Shown here: positions 6,715-14,100 of the stretch, piece by piece
Layout: each line of letters begins with the position of its first letter
Position numbering within the stretch: the first letter of the stretch is position 1
Assembly: GCA_003486675.1 (NCBI GenBank)
Contig: DNGG01000381.1
Span: forward strand, 19,666 to 35,057
Origin: Cyanobacteria bacterium UBA11372
GTDB taxonomy: Bacteria; Cyanobacteriota; Cyanobacteriia; Cyanobacteriales; Aerosakkonemataceae
Length of the DNA: 15,392 bases
Reading direction: 5' to 3'
Position numbers and translations under genes: made by a program
The notes under the pieces: model-generated
What the model was told of the DNA's origin: nothing
The model's input: the letters and a program-made list of their open reading frames with translations, nothing else
The model's database searches: none

Positions 6715-9189
6715 ATGAGAGAAAGGCAAAAGACGATCGCAATTGTGGATGATTCCTCTGAAGACAGGGAAACAATTCGCCGCTACCTGTTGGAAGATGA
6801 GCAATCCACCTACAGTATTTTCGAGGCAGAGGATGGGGAAACTGGGCTGGCTTTGTACCAAGAGGTGCAGCCAGATGCTATTTTACTCGACTTTTTGCTG
6901 CCAGATATGGATGGGCTGGAGTTTTTGGAGGAATTGAAAACGCAGCTAGGGCAAACTAACTTGCCTGTGTTAATGCTAACTGGTCAGGGAAATGAAGCGA
7001 TCGCCGTGCAAGCAATCAAAAGCGGTGCCAAGGAGTATTTAGTCAAAAACAAAGTAACGCCTGCAAATCTTCAGATTGCCATTAGCAATGTCATAGAACA
7101 AACTCAGTTGCAACAACAGCTAGAAGCAGATATTAGCGATCGCGCTCAAGCACAACAAACACTGCAACAAGCGCGTGACCAGTTAGAAATACGAGTAGCA
7201 CAACGAACCGCCGAACTCCAGCAAGCCAACGAAGAATTGCAAACAATGCTGGAAGAACTGCACGTTGTCGAAGAAGAACTGCGCCAGCAAAACGAAGAAC
7301 TGCTGCAAAGTAAGACAGAAATTGAGTTAGAACGCCAGCATTACCAGGATTTGTTTGAGTTTGCCCCAGATGGGTATTTAGTCACAGATGTCAACGGAAA
7401 AATTCAAGAGGCAAACCGTGCAGCTGCCACCTTGTTGGGCTTACAGCAACAGCGTTTAATTGACAAACTGCTGATCCTGTTTATTCCGCAGCCAGAACGC
7501 CGCAGCTTTCGGACTCAGTTGGCGCAGTTGCAGCAGGTGCAGGACTGGGAAGTTCGCCTCCAACCACAGCATGGTGAACCTTTCCCCGCTATGCTTGCTG
7601 TCAGCAGTATCAAGGATTTACAGGGTCAGCAAATCGGTTTGCGCTGGCTAATCCGCGACATCAGCATTCCCAAGCAATTTGAAGCAAAAATTGCTCAACA
7701 AGCTACCCTGCTTGATGTTGCCACAAATGCTATTTCGCTTCGAGATCTGGAAGGCCAAATTTTATATTGGAACAAAGGTGCTGAGGATTTGTTCGGTTGG
7801 ACAAGAGAGGAAGCGCTTGGAAAAAATGCCTTTCAGATTTTATTCAAGCCAAATTCACCCCAACTCGCAGCAGCGCGGACAAGCATTAGTGAGCAAGATT
7901 CGTGGCAAGGTGAATTGCAGAAAGTAACGAAATCGGGAAAAGATATCCTGGTAGAAAGTCGCTGGACTCTCGTAGGGGAAGAGGCAGGACAACCCACATC
8001 TATCCTGATTGTTGACACCGACATCACCGAAAAAAAACAACTAGAGCAACAGTTTCTCCACGCTCAACGCCTAGAAAGCATCGGCACTCTAGCCAGCGGC
8101 ATTGCTCACGACCTCAACAATATGCTGACGCCAATTTTGCTAGCAACGCAAATATTGAAGGACAGACTCACCGACGCCAAATCTGAGCAATTCTTTCATG
8201 TGATAGAAGCCAATGCCAAACGGGGTGCCGATTTGGTCAAGCAAGTTTTAGCCTTTGCACGGGGAGTTGAAGGTAAGCGCGTTCCCCTACAACTGGGACA
8301 CCTACTGTTAGAAATCGAGCAAATTATTCAAAGAACATTTGACAAATCAATCGAAGTACAGACCAATATACCAACGAGAGAACTTTGGACTGTTAGCGCC
8401 GATGCCACCCAACTGCATCAGGTATTCATGAATCTCTGCGTTAATGCACGCGATGCCATGCCCGATGGCGGTACTCTAAATCTGTCTGCGGAAAATATTT
8501 TTATCGATGAAAACTATGCCCGCATGAATCTAAATGCCCAAGTCGGTCGCTATGTGGTTATCACCATCTCAGATACGGGTGTTGGTATTTCTCCCGAACT
8601 ATTAGAGCGAATTTTTGATCCCTTTTTCACAACGAAAGAAGTAGACAAAGGTACTGGATTGGGACTTTCCACCGTCTTGGGTATTGTCAAAAGCCACGGT
8701 GGTTTTGTCGATATCAGCAGCGAGGTGGGACTTGGTAGCCAATTTAAGGTGTACTTACCAGCAGTAACGGCAACGGTAACGCCGCCAACAGAAGACTTGA
8801 ACTTGCCGCGAGGACAAGGAGAATTGATTCTGGTTGTAGACGATGAAGCATCGATTCAGGAAATTACTAAAGCCACGTTAGAAGAGCGCAATTACCGAGT
8901 TCTCACCGCCAGCGATGGACTGGAAGCGATCGCGCTTTTCGTCGAACACCGAAATGAAATTAGCGTTGTGTTGATGGATATCATGATGCCGAATATGGAT
9001 GGAATAACTGCCATCCGCACCCTGCAAAAAATCAACTCCCAGGTCAAGATGATCGCTACCAGCGGACTCGTATCCAACGATAAGCTAAACGAAGCCACAG
9101 GTGCTGGCGTGCAATTATTTTTACACAAGCCCTACACAGCAAAAGAATTATTGGCAGCTTTGGATTTAGTCATTAATGCAAGTGGCTAA
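6715..9189 (+). CDS. Hybrid histidine kinase, REC-PAS-PAS-HisKA-HATPase-REC
   Basis: This is a soluble signalling kinase of 824 residues with no membrane helix. The order is: N-terminal receiver (about 7-125; Asp12/Asp13, acceptor Asp59, Thr89, Lys111), a long Gln/Glu-rich coiled coil (about 127-208), PAS 1 (about 209-315), PAS 2 (about 325-440), HisKA with His465 in SGIAHDLNNM, HATPase with N box (573-580), G1 DTGVGI (620-625) and G2 GTGLGLS (646-652), then a C-terminal receiver (about 705-820; Asp709/Asp710, Asp755, Thr782, Lys805). The HDLNN type of H box is common in bacterial hybrid kinases. The start ATG 6715 has GGAG about 8 nt upstream. The N-terminal receiver means the kinase can itself be an output of another kinase, and the C-terminal one suggests a phosphorelay; no Hpt protein is seen nearby. 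It is in the same direction as the CHASE3 kinase but 284 bp away, so it is probably a separate transcript. Confidence 0.95.
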   Translation: MRERQKTIAIVDDSSEDRETIRRYLLEDEQSTYSIFEAEDGETGLALYQEVQPDAILLDFLLPDMDGLEFLEELKTQLGQTNLPVLMLTGQGNEAIAVQAIKSGAKEYLVKNKVTPANLQIAISNVIEQTQLQQQLEADISDRAQAQQTLQQARDQLEIRVAQRTAELQQANEELQTMLEELHVVEEELRQQNEELLQSKTEIELERQHYQDLFEFAPDGYLVTDVNGKIQEANRAAATLLGLQQQRLIDKLLILFIPQPERRSFRTQLAQLQQVQDWEVRLQPQHGEPFPAMLAVSSIKDLQGQQIGLRWLIRDISIPKQFEAKIAQQATLLDVATNAISLRDLEGQILYWNKGAEDLFGWTREEALGKNAFQILFKPNSPQLAAARTSISEQDSWQGELQKVTKSGKDILVESRWTLVGEEAGQPTSILIVDTDITEKKQLEQQFLHAQRLESIGTLASGIAHDLNNMLTPILLATQILKDRLTDAKSEQFFHVIEANAKRGADLVKQVLAFARGVEGKRVPLQLGHLLLEIEQIIQRTFDKSIEVQTNIPTRELWTVSADATQLHQVFMNLCVNARDAMPDGGTLNLSAENIFIDENYARMNLNAQVGRYVVITISDTGVGISPELLERIFDPFFTTKEVDKGTGLGLSTVLGIVKSHGGFVDISSEVGLGSQFKVYLPAVTATVTPPTEDLNLPRGQGELILVVDDEASIQEITKATLEERNYRVLTASDGLEAIALFVEHRNEISVVLMDIMMPNMDGITAIRTLQKINSQVKMIATSGLVSNDKLNEATGAGVQLFLHKPYTAKELLAALDLVINASG

Positions 9190-9223
9190 TCTACCATTAA
9201 CAGGGCTGACGCCAACTTTCTAT

Positions 9224-9355
9224 ATGTAGGGTGCGTTAGCGATCGCGTAACGCACCAATACACCATATTTAATGTCAATTCCTAAGTTCCGATCAACAGA
9301 ACTCAAGAAAGATACTATATCTGATGAAAATGGTGCGTTAACGCACCCTACATAG
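9224..9355. repeat. GTAGGGTGCGTTA / TAACGCACCCTAC inverted-repeat element
   Basis: ATGTAGGGTGCGTTA at 9224-9238 and TAACGCACCCTACAT at 9339-9353 are perfect inverted ends of a roughly 130-bp segment. Each end has its own local hairpin: GGTGCGTTA with TAACGCACC across a HIP1 octamer on the left, and GGTGCGTTAACGCACC on the right. Sequences of this kind recur in cyanobacterial intergenic DNA. The element lies between the convergent hybrid kinase and catalase genes and may act as a two-way transcription barrier, although it has no T-tract. Confidence 0.75.
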
Positions 9356-9398
9356 AATGAAAATGGTGCGTTACACTGCGTTAACGCACTCTACATAG
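9356..9398 (-). repeat. Second GGTGCGTTAACGCACC-type unit overlapping the catalase end
   Basis: On the minus strand this 43-bp unit starts CTATGTAGAGTGCG and ends in CACCATTTTCAT, and it is directly followed by a related unit starting CTATGTAGGGTGCG (9355 downward). The copy carries an extra GTGTAACG inside. Its first eight bases include the last sense codon and stop codon of the catalase gene. Confidence 0.75.
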
Positions 9399-10887
9399 AG
9401 AGTCCTTCTCGCACTCGCGAACCGTAATCTGGATCGCATTTGGTGAAATGTTCCACCATTCGGTTTTGAATCTCTGGGTTACACTGTTTTAGCTGCGTCA
9501 CCAGATTCAAAATCAAATCATCGCGTTCAAAATCAGAAAAGGTGCGATAGCGTTCTCCCGCTTGTCCATAATCATTCGTGCGGCTGATCCTTGCCCGTCC
9601 AACGACTCCTTGCACGTAGGGAGTATGATCTTTGCCAGATTTTGGCGCTTCTTTCAATCCATCGATGCTGCTTGGCTCATAATTAATATGGGGATTTGCA
9701 CCGGCTTCGACGGTATTGACGGAATACTCCATCTGACCACCTTGCTGATTCGTTGCTACCCTTGTTTTGGGTTGATTAATCGGCAATTGCAGATAGTTTG
9801 GTCCAACGCGATAGCGCTGCGTATCTGAGTAAGAAAATGTCCGACCTTGCAGCATTTTATCGTCTGAGAAATCTAGCCCATCTACTAATACCCCAGTGCC
9901 AAACGCTGCTTGCTCTACTTCATTAAAATAGTTGGTTGGGTTTTTATCTAGCACCATGCGTCCAACGGGTAACCAAGGGAACTGTTCTTGAGGCCAGATT
10001 TTGGTGTCATCTAAAGGATCGAAATCGAGTTCGGCATGTTCATCATCGGACATGATTTGCACGCAAAATTCCCATTCTGGATAATCACCGCTGGCGATCG
10101 CATCATACAAATCCTCGGTAGCATGGTTAAAGTTTTTCGCCTGAATTTCCTCAGCTTGTGCCTGAGTCAGAAATTTTAACCCCTGTAATGGTCGCCAATG
10201 ATACTTCACCAAATGCCCCACACCATCAGCATTCACCCATTTATAAGTATTCACCCCCGATCCTTCCATAAATCGGTAGCTGGCAGGAATTCCCCAAGGA
10301 CTAAACAACCAAGTTACCATATGCATCGATTCCGGCGTTAAGCTGAGGAAATCAAAAATGCGATTGGGATCTTGACGGTTATGAACTGGATCGGGTTTGA
10401 AGGCATGAATCAAGTCCGGAAACTTAATCGGATCTCTAATGAAAAAGATTTTTAGGTTATTTCCTACTAAATCCCAGTTGCCATCTTCGGTGTAAAACTT
10501 AACGGCAAATCCGCGCGGATCGCGTAATGTTTCCGGAGAATGACCGCCGTGAGTAACGGTAGAAAAGCGAACAAATACGGGAGTGATTTTTCCCTTTTCT
10601 TGAAACAGTTTGGCGCGGGTATATTTGCCGATTGGTTCATCGCCAACAGTGCCGTAGGCTTCAAAATAACCATGTGCGCCCGCACCTCGCGCATGAACGA
10701 CGCGCTCTGGAATTCGTTCGCGATCGAAGTGAGTGATTTTTTCTAGAAAGTTATAGTTTTCTAGTGTGGTGGGGCCTCGATCTCCCACGGTTCTGACATT
10801 TTGATTATCTGATATTGGATGCCCTTGCCGATTGGTTAGAGTTTCGCCTTGATCGATTTGTTGATCCTGCGTCTGAGGGTCTGTCAT
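9391..10887 (-). CDS. Small-subunit haem catalase
   Basis: This enzyme converts hydrogen peroxide to water and oxygen, protecting against oxidative stress in the cytoplasm. The 498 residues fit the small-subunit (clade 3 type) catalases of about 480-510. Visible motifs are the catalytic His65 in RVVHARG, the distal-side asparagine in DLVGNN (139-144) followed by FFIRD, and the haem-ligand Tyr353 in FSYSDTQRYR with Arg349 four residues before it, as in bovine Arg353/Tyr357. The ATG at 10887 begins MTDPQTQDQQ, a normal polar catalase leader; no strong Shine-Dalgarno sequence is seen. The final codons are TCT ATG TAG, and ATGTAG belongs to the extragenic repeat downstream, so the natural C-terminus may have been altered slightly. 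The gene appears monocistronic. It is convergent with the hybrid kinase and 222 bp from the rhomboid gene. Confidence 0.97.
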   Translation of the reverse strand: MTDPQTQDQQIDQGETLTNRQGHPISDNQNVRTVGDRGPTTLENYNFLEKITHFDRERIPERVVHARGAGAHGYFEAYGTVGDEPIGKYTRAKLFQEKGKITPVFVRFSTVTHGGHSPETLRDPRGFAVKFYTEDGNWDLVGNNLKIFFIRDPIKFPDLIHAFKPDPVHNRQDPNRIFDFLSLTPESMHMVTWLFSPWGIPASYRFMEGSGVNTYKWVNADGVGHLVKYHWRPLQGLKFLTQAQAEEIQAKNFNHATEDLYDAIASGDYPEWEFCVQIMSDDEHAELDFDPLDDTKIWPQEQFPWLPVGRMVLDKNPTNYFNEVEQAAFGTGVLVDGLDFSDDKMLQGRTFSYSDTQRYRVGPNYLQLPINQPKTRVATNQQGGQMEYSVNTVEAGANPHINYEPSSIDGLKEAPKSGKDHTPYVQGVVGRARISRTNDYGQAGERYRTFSDFERDDLILNLVTQLKQCNPEIQNRMVEHFTKCDPDYGSRVREGLSM

Positions 10888-11109
10888 ATTAGGAAAGCTG
10901 GGGTTGATAGTTGTGCGATCGCTACCTTAAGCAGCTAGCTCAAAGGTTCGCCGTCTTACCCTACCAAAGTAACGATTCGTATTTGGCTCAACTTCTAACC
11001 ATTGACATAGATCCACCCTCTACCCCAGGACTGACCATTATTTGACTGATATTGATGCGATCGCTACTAAAATTTTTGCGCTCGAATTATCTGAGTTGTG
11101 TTTAGAAAT

Positions 11110-11817
11110 TTAAAAATTTTCAGGACGGCGGTTGTATAACCCAAATAAAGGGCCAAGAATCGCGCCAAAAACGAAGCCTCCAGCATGTGCCCAGTAAGCT
11201 ATGCCACCACTTTCCATGCCTATATTGGTGCGAACTTGTAAGCTAGCAAGGCCATAAAAAGCTTGCTGGAAAAACCAAAATCCCAAAAATAAATAGGCAG
11301 GAAGTCGTGCGGTAGTGATAAAGAATCCCAAAGGAATTAAAGTCAAAATCTCGGCGCGGGGAAACCGGAGAATGTAAGCACCCAACACCCCAGCGATCGC
11401 ACCGCTTGCACCTAACGAGGGAATCGTAGAATTCATCGAGAAAACCCACTGGCTCAGCCCTGCTAAAACGCCGCAGCTTAGATAAAAAATTAAATATTTT
11501 ATATGACCTAAACGGTCTTCAATGTTATTGCCGAAAATCCACAAAAACAACATATTTCCTGCTATATGCAAAAAACCGCCATGTAAGAATTGCGATGTAA
11601 TCAAAGTCATCGGTTCAGGAATCCCTTGGCTTCCCGCAGGAATCGGACAAGTGGCTGAAAGCTGACAAGGTACTAACGCCGCAGCGGATAAAAACCTCTG
11701 TAACTGTTGCGGTGTAAGGCTCAATTGATAAATAAAAACGAGAATATTAGCCGCAATTAACCCATAGTTAACATATGCGGTGGTTGTGGTGGGGTTGTTA
11801 TCGCGTAATGGAACCAC
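11110..11817 (-). CDS. Rhomboid-family intramembrane serine protease
   Basis: This is a multi-pass membrane protease of 235 residues that would cut substrates within or near the membrane. The catalytic dyad is visible: Ser138 in LGASGAIAGVLGAY and His211 in AYWAHAGGFVFG. The rhomboid oxyanion-region motif is HGGFLHIAGNM, with His84 and Asn88. About six hydrophobic segments are present. Between the first helix and that motif is a loop with Cys51 and Cys57, which may face the outside. The start is a GTG at 11817 with AGGGA about 7 nt upstream; no in-frame ATG precedes the first helix. Physiological substrates of cyanobacterial rhomboids are mostly unknown and none can be inferred from the neighbours. 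Confidence 0.94.
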   Translation of the reverse strand: MVPLRDNNPTTTTAYVNYGLIAANILVFIYQLSLTPQQLQRFLSAAALVPCQLSATCPIPAGSQGIPEPMTLITSQFLHGGFLHIAGNMLFLWIFGNNIEDRLGHIKYLIFYLSCGVLAGLSQWVFSMNSTIPSLGASGAIAGVLGAYILRFPRAEILTLIPLGFFITTARLPAYLFLGFWFFQQAFYGLASLQVRTNIGMESGGIAYWAHAGGFVFGAILGPLFGLYNRRPENF

Positions 11818-12058
11818 TGTTTTTCCCTATGAAAAGTGATTTCGGAGGATATTGTTCTATGCCTACCATACCCTTCGCCAGCGGACATGAAGCTAGAACG
11901 AGGAATTTTTTGGTCATAATTACCTCTGGAAAAATTGAATCCAAAACCCAGGCAAAATTTGCTTTATTCTTGGTCATTTGCTCGTGTTTGACATCCTCCT
12001 ATGGTTGTAAGATCGTGTCCGCCCAATTGCCCATAATAAAAAAACATCACAGAGTTTT

Positions 12059-12124
12059 TGCGTAGGGACACGGCATTATATATATCTCGGATAAACAGAT
12101 AACGTTGAGCTTGCCGTGTCCCGG
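12059..12124. repeat. Short palindromic extragenic element, copy 2
   Basis: This is the reverse-orientation copy of the element at 50-116. GGGACACGGCAT is at 12065-12076 and CCGTGTCCC at 12114-12122, with the central ATCTCGGATAAACAGATAACGT also aligning to copy 1 after reverse complementing. The flanking TGCGTA is shared with copy 1. Confidence 0.8.
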
Positions 12125-12193
12125 CTTCTAATTATGGGTAATCTTAAGGACATCATATAAGATCGTGTTCGCTGGCTTCGAGATCGCACTGAC

Positions 12194-12252
12194 GGGGCGG
12201 GTTTATTAGTACACTTCACCTGAAAACAAAGGTTCCTGGTTAAACCCGCCCC
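12194..12252. repeat. GGGGCGGGTTTA inverted-repeat element
   Basis: GGGGCGGGTTTA (12194-12205) and TAAACCCGCCCC (12241-12252) are perfect 12-bp inverted repeats around a 35-bp centre. The same AAACCCGCCCCTA end sequence occurs again at about 14072-14084, so this belongs to a dispersed family. It lies about 105 bp downstream of the transducer gene. Confidence 0.75.
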
Positions 12253-12357
12253 TACAACACAATTAAATATGCCAGTCCTATGCTACCGGACATAATATAA
12301 GACCAAAGTTTTCCCACTTTAACTAGCTCCCCTGGATGACGATCTTTTCCAGCCTAT

Positions 12358-12735
12358 CTAATTATTTGCGTAAGCAATAGTACTGAGCAGCGCGTTTTCT
12401 GCTTGTCGCGAATCTAACCGAGTATGTTGCACGACAATCGGCACATTTGATTTAATAACGCTGGCAAAATCAGTGTCGAGAGGAATTGTTTCTGGGTCTT
12501 TCAGGTTGTTGAAGCGGATATGCTTTGTACGCCGCGCGGGAACTGTTTCTCGGTAAGGGCCAACAGGTTCTTTATCGCTATAGTAGATGGTAATTTCAAT
12601 CTGGGCATCTTGGTCGCCTGCGTTCAGAATGCATACCGTTTCATGGCTCGTAAATTGCGGTTCGGGGCCGTTGCTGTAGGCTGGGATATAGCCTTCAGCG
12701 ATCGCCCAACAAGTGCGTCCAATTGGTTGATTCAT
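12358..12735 (-). CDS. Anabaena-type sensory rhodopsin transducer
   Basis: This is a soluble 125-residue protein of the sensory rhodopsin transducer (ASRT) family, in which the Anabaena protein forms a tetramer, binds the rhodopsin's cytoplasmic face and can bind DNA. The sequence is strongly conserved throughout: it opens IGRTCWAIAEGYIP, continues through HETVCILNAGDQDAQIEIT and PVGPY, then PARRTKHIRFN, and ends HTRLDSRQAENALLSTIAY. I chose ATG 12735 because it has GGAG about 9 nt upstream and gives 125 residues, the same length as the Anabaena protein as I recall it. The GTG at 12789 would add 18 unconserved residues and overlap the rhodopsin. The gene begins 22 bp after the rhodopsin stop in the same direction, so the two form an operon, as in Nostoc/Anabaena. 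It is expected to relay the light state of the rhodopsin to gene expression, but target genes are unknown here. Confidence 0.96.
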   Translation of the reverse strand: MNQPIGRTCWAIAEGYIPAYSNGPEPQFTSHETVCILNAGDQDAQIEITIYYSDKEPVGPYRETVPARRTKHIRFNNLKDPETIPLDTDFASVIKSNVPIVVQHTRLDSRQAENALLSTIAYANN

Positions 12736-12757
12736 TTGAGGATTCTCCCGATCTATA

Positions 12758-13585
12758 TTAAACTCTTCTGCGCGATATGCCTCCGGCACGCTGGCGCGAT
12801 CGCATCCGCTGCGGTGTCCACAAAGCGGTGATGCTTCCCAGGAATTGGAACGTGCTACCGACTAAATGGTCAGAATTAGTTTGCGCTCCTGAGCTATGTA
12901 AACTGCGTAAACCATGCAAATCCAAATAGCTAAATCCCACTTTTGAGAAAAAGGGAATTAAGCAGAACAAAAAGGTATCAACGGTTTGATTAATCCAACC
13001 AAAACCACTAGGGCCAATAATCCAAACAATCGGGTAGCAAACCCACAACACTGTAAAGTAGGTTGTCAGTTTATCGTAAAAGCTGGAAAGTTCCGCGCCT
13101 TGACTGCGGGTTTTGGCGCGTAAAGGCCCCCAAATTCCCCCAAGCACAACCAAAAAAGCCACAACGCCGTTGATATACCAGAAATATCTCACCCAAGGAA
13201 CTGTAGAAAGATCGGCTATCAAACCACAGGCAACTACTATCACTTGTGTCATCATTAGGGAAGCGATGAGCGCCCAGTCTTTGGGGATATAATGCATTGC
13301 CGTCCAAGATAAAGCTAACAGCAATAACGGCGTGGTTACCACCCAATCCAAATAGCGAGCGTAGTGGGCAATTTGACCGGCAACGGCAATCTTTCCCTGT
13401 TCTAAATTACCTTGGGGTAAAGTCATGGATAAATAAGCCAATCCAGACCAGATGGGAATAAACGCGGCAACAAGGTATTCGTATTTGGGAACGCCGCGCG
13501 GATTTTTACTCAGGGATATAAAGTGCAATGCACCTATTGTCATCCCAGCTACGTAAATCCAATGAAAAATCTTTTCCCAATCCAT
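12758..13585 (-). CDS. asr: Anabaena-type sensory rhodopsin
   Basis: This is a seven-helix retinal-binding photosensor of 275 residues. The retinal Schiff-base lysine is Lys215 in FFSKVGFS and the counterion is Asp80 in RYLDWVVTTP. Leu88 at the spectral-tuning site suggests green absorption. Pro211 sits where ion pumps have Asp, as in Anabaena sensory rhodopsin (Pro206), and Asp222 matches its Asp217. Ala91 is at the bacteriorhodopsin donor position (Ser86 in Anabaena). There is a 5-residue insertion in the B-C loop (about 57-65). The C-terminus runs about 45 residues beyond DLHG (222-225), longer than the Anabaena protein, and ends very basic (RMRSRQRAGGISRRRV). ATG 13585 has a good GAGG about 7 nt upstream. 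Its transducer follows 22 bp later. A Pho-box-like site at 13652-13673 and a possible -10 at 13635-13640 lie upstream. Confidence 0.97.
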   Translation of the reverse strand: MDWEKIFHWIYVAGMTIGALHFISLSKNPRGVPKYEYLVAAFIPIWSGLAYLSMTLPQGNLEQGKIAVAGQIAHYARYLDWVVTTPLLLLALSWTAMHYIPKDWALIASLMMTQVIVVACGLIADLSTVPWVRYFWYINGVVAFLVVLGGIWGPLRAKTRSQGAELSSFYDKLTTYFTVLWVCYPIVWIIGPSGFGWINQTVDTFLFCLIPFFSKVGFSYLDLHGLRSLHSSGAQTNSDHLVGSTFQFLGSITALWTPQRMRSRQRAGGISRRRV

Positions 13586-13634
13586 AACTTACCTCGGTAG
13601 AGTTTTTGAGTAGATGGATGCTTTTGTGACTTTG

Positions 13635-13640
13635 TTTCTA
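13635..13640 (-). promoter_or_regulatory. Possible -10 box of the rhodopsin operon
   Basis: TAGAAA on the minus strand matches TATAAT at 4 of 6 positions. It begins 11 bp after the end of the 22-bp direct-repeat site, the spacing expected when an activator box replaces the -35. Transcription would give a leader of roughly 45 nt. This rests on spacing and a weak match only. Confidence 0.35.
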
Positions 13641-13651
13641 GCTAAGACGGC

Positions 13652-13673
13652 AAATGTGACCAGAAAGTGACAG
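13652..13673 (-). promoter_or_regulatory. Pho-box-like direct repeat upstream of the rhodopsin operon
   Basis: Read on the minus strand it is CTGTCAC, TTTC, TGGTCAC, ATTT: two GTCAC cores 11 bp apart, 66 bp before the rhodopsin ATG. The form is the tandem half-site layout bound by PhoB/OmpR-family regulators and is close to the E. coli Pho box (CTGTCAT, four A/T bases, CTGTCAC, ATTT). An almost identical site, 19 of 22 positions, precedes the divergent operon. A further GTCAC occurs at 13626-13630. The regulator is unknown. Confidence 0.55.
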
Positions 13674-13747
13674 TTTGGTGTGCTTGTTTTTTGCTGCCCC
13701 TAAATCTCTCTTAATCAGGTTGAGATCTTACGCGAATCTCATAGCCC

Positions 13748-13913
13748 GCCAGGGAATAAATGATGCTGTTGATAAAGTAACTCCAAGACCTCACCCCTCC
13801 CCAACCCCTAAGAGAAGCGGGGAGGGGCTTAAAGGCTCCCCCTTCCCTTGCAGGGAAGGGGGTTGGGGGGTTAGGTTTTCCGACTTTGCCAACAGCATCA
13901 TCAATTCCCTGGC
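13748..13913. repeat. Nested palindromic repeat element
   Basis: The outer arms at 13748-13778 and 13882-13913 match in inverted orientation at about 26 of 30 positions (GCCAGGGAAT, then ATGATGCTGTTG). Inside are an AGACCTCACCCC / GGGGTTAGGTTT pair and two GC-rich hairpins: CCCCTCCCC with GGGGAGGGG, and CCCCCTTCCC with GGGAAGGGGG around TTGCA. The inner GC-rich unit resembles widespread cyanobacterial extragenic repeats and may have inserted into the outer one. Confidence 0.75.
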
Positions 13914-13916
13914 TCA

Positions 13917-14052
13917 CGAAATCAGAAACCGGGTTGCTTCGTAAATTTCTTTCCTTGCTCAACACTTTTTCAGGTGAAACGAAATCAAAAACCGGGTTGC
14001 TTCGTAAATTTCTTTCCTTGCTCAACACTTTTTCAGGTGAAACCCGGTTTCT
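13917..14052. repeat. 63-bp tandem duplication inside an AGAAACCGGGTT element
   Basis: Units 13917-13979 and 13980-14042 are the same 63 bp, with one visible difference (ATCAGAAACC versus ATCAAAAACC). Each unit contains AACCGGGTTGCTTCG and ends CTTTTTCAGGTGAAA. The stretch begins with AGAAACCGGGTT (13924-13935) and closes with its inverse AACCCGGTTTCT (14041-14052), so the duplication is internal to an inverted-repeat element. Confidence 0.85.
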
Positions 14053-14100
14053 TTCCCATGAATGGTTGGTAAAACCCGCCCCTAGTTGCAATCTGCTGTA

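Larger units (their letters stand above)
11818..12357. other. Gene-free region with several extragenic repeats
   Basis: The 540 bp hold no convincing gene. They contain TAAGATCGTGTCCGC (12008-12022) and its variant TAAGATCGTGTTCGC (12159-12173). ATTGCCCATAAT (12024-12035) and ATTATGGGTAAT (12131-12142) form an inverted pair. Nested inside is the GGGACACGGCAT element (12059-12124). The GGGGCGGGTTTA inverted pair is at 12194-12252, and GGACAT-plus-ATATAAGA motifs lie at about 12149 and 12287. The rhomboid promoter should be near 11818-11900. No T-tract terminator is seen for the transducer operon. Confidence 0.7.

Noticed and set aside
11860..12065. Plus-strand open frame of 68 codons with GGAGG about 9 nt before its ATG
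   Set aside because: The second half runs through dispersed repeats, the composition is not convincing, and it sits in the rhomboid gene's expected promoter region. The Shine-Dalgarno match alone is not enough.
12736..12789. GTG-initiated N-terminal extension of the transducer
   Set aside because: The extension is unconserved and overlaps the rhodopsin, while ATG 12735 has a good Shine-Dalgarno and gives the 125-residue family length.
13917..14042. Possible CRISPR array (two near-identical 63-bp units)
   Set aside because: The units are directly abutting with no spacers, and no cas genes are present; it is a tandem duplication.
13711..14091. Minus-strand open frame of 126 codons with an internal repeated peptide
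   Set aside because: It is the translation of the 63-bp tandem duplication (a multiple of three) and of the nested palindrome; there is no Shine-Dalgarno and no protein-like composition.
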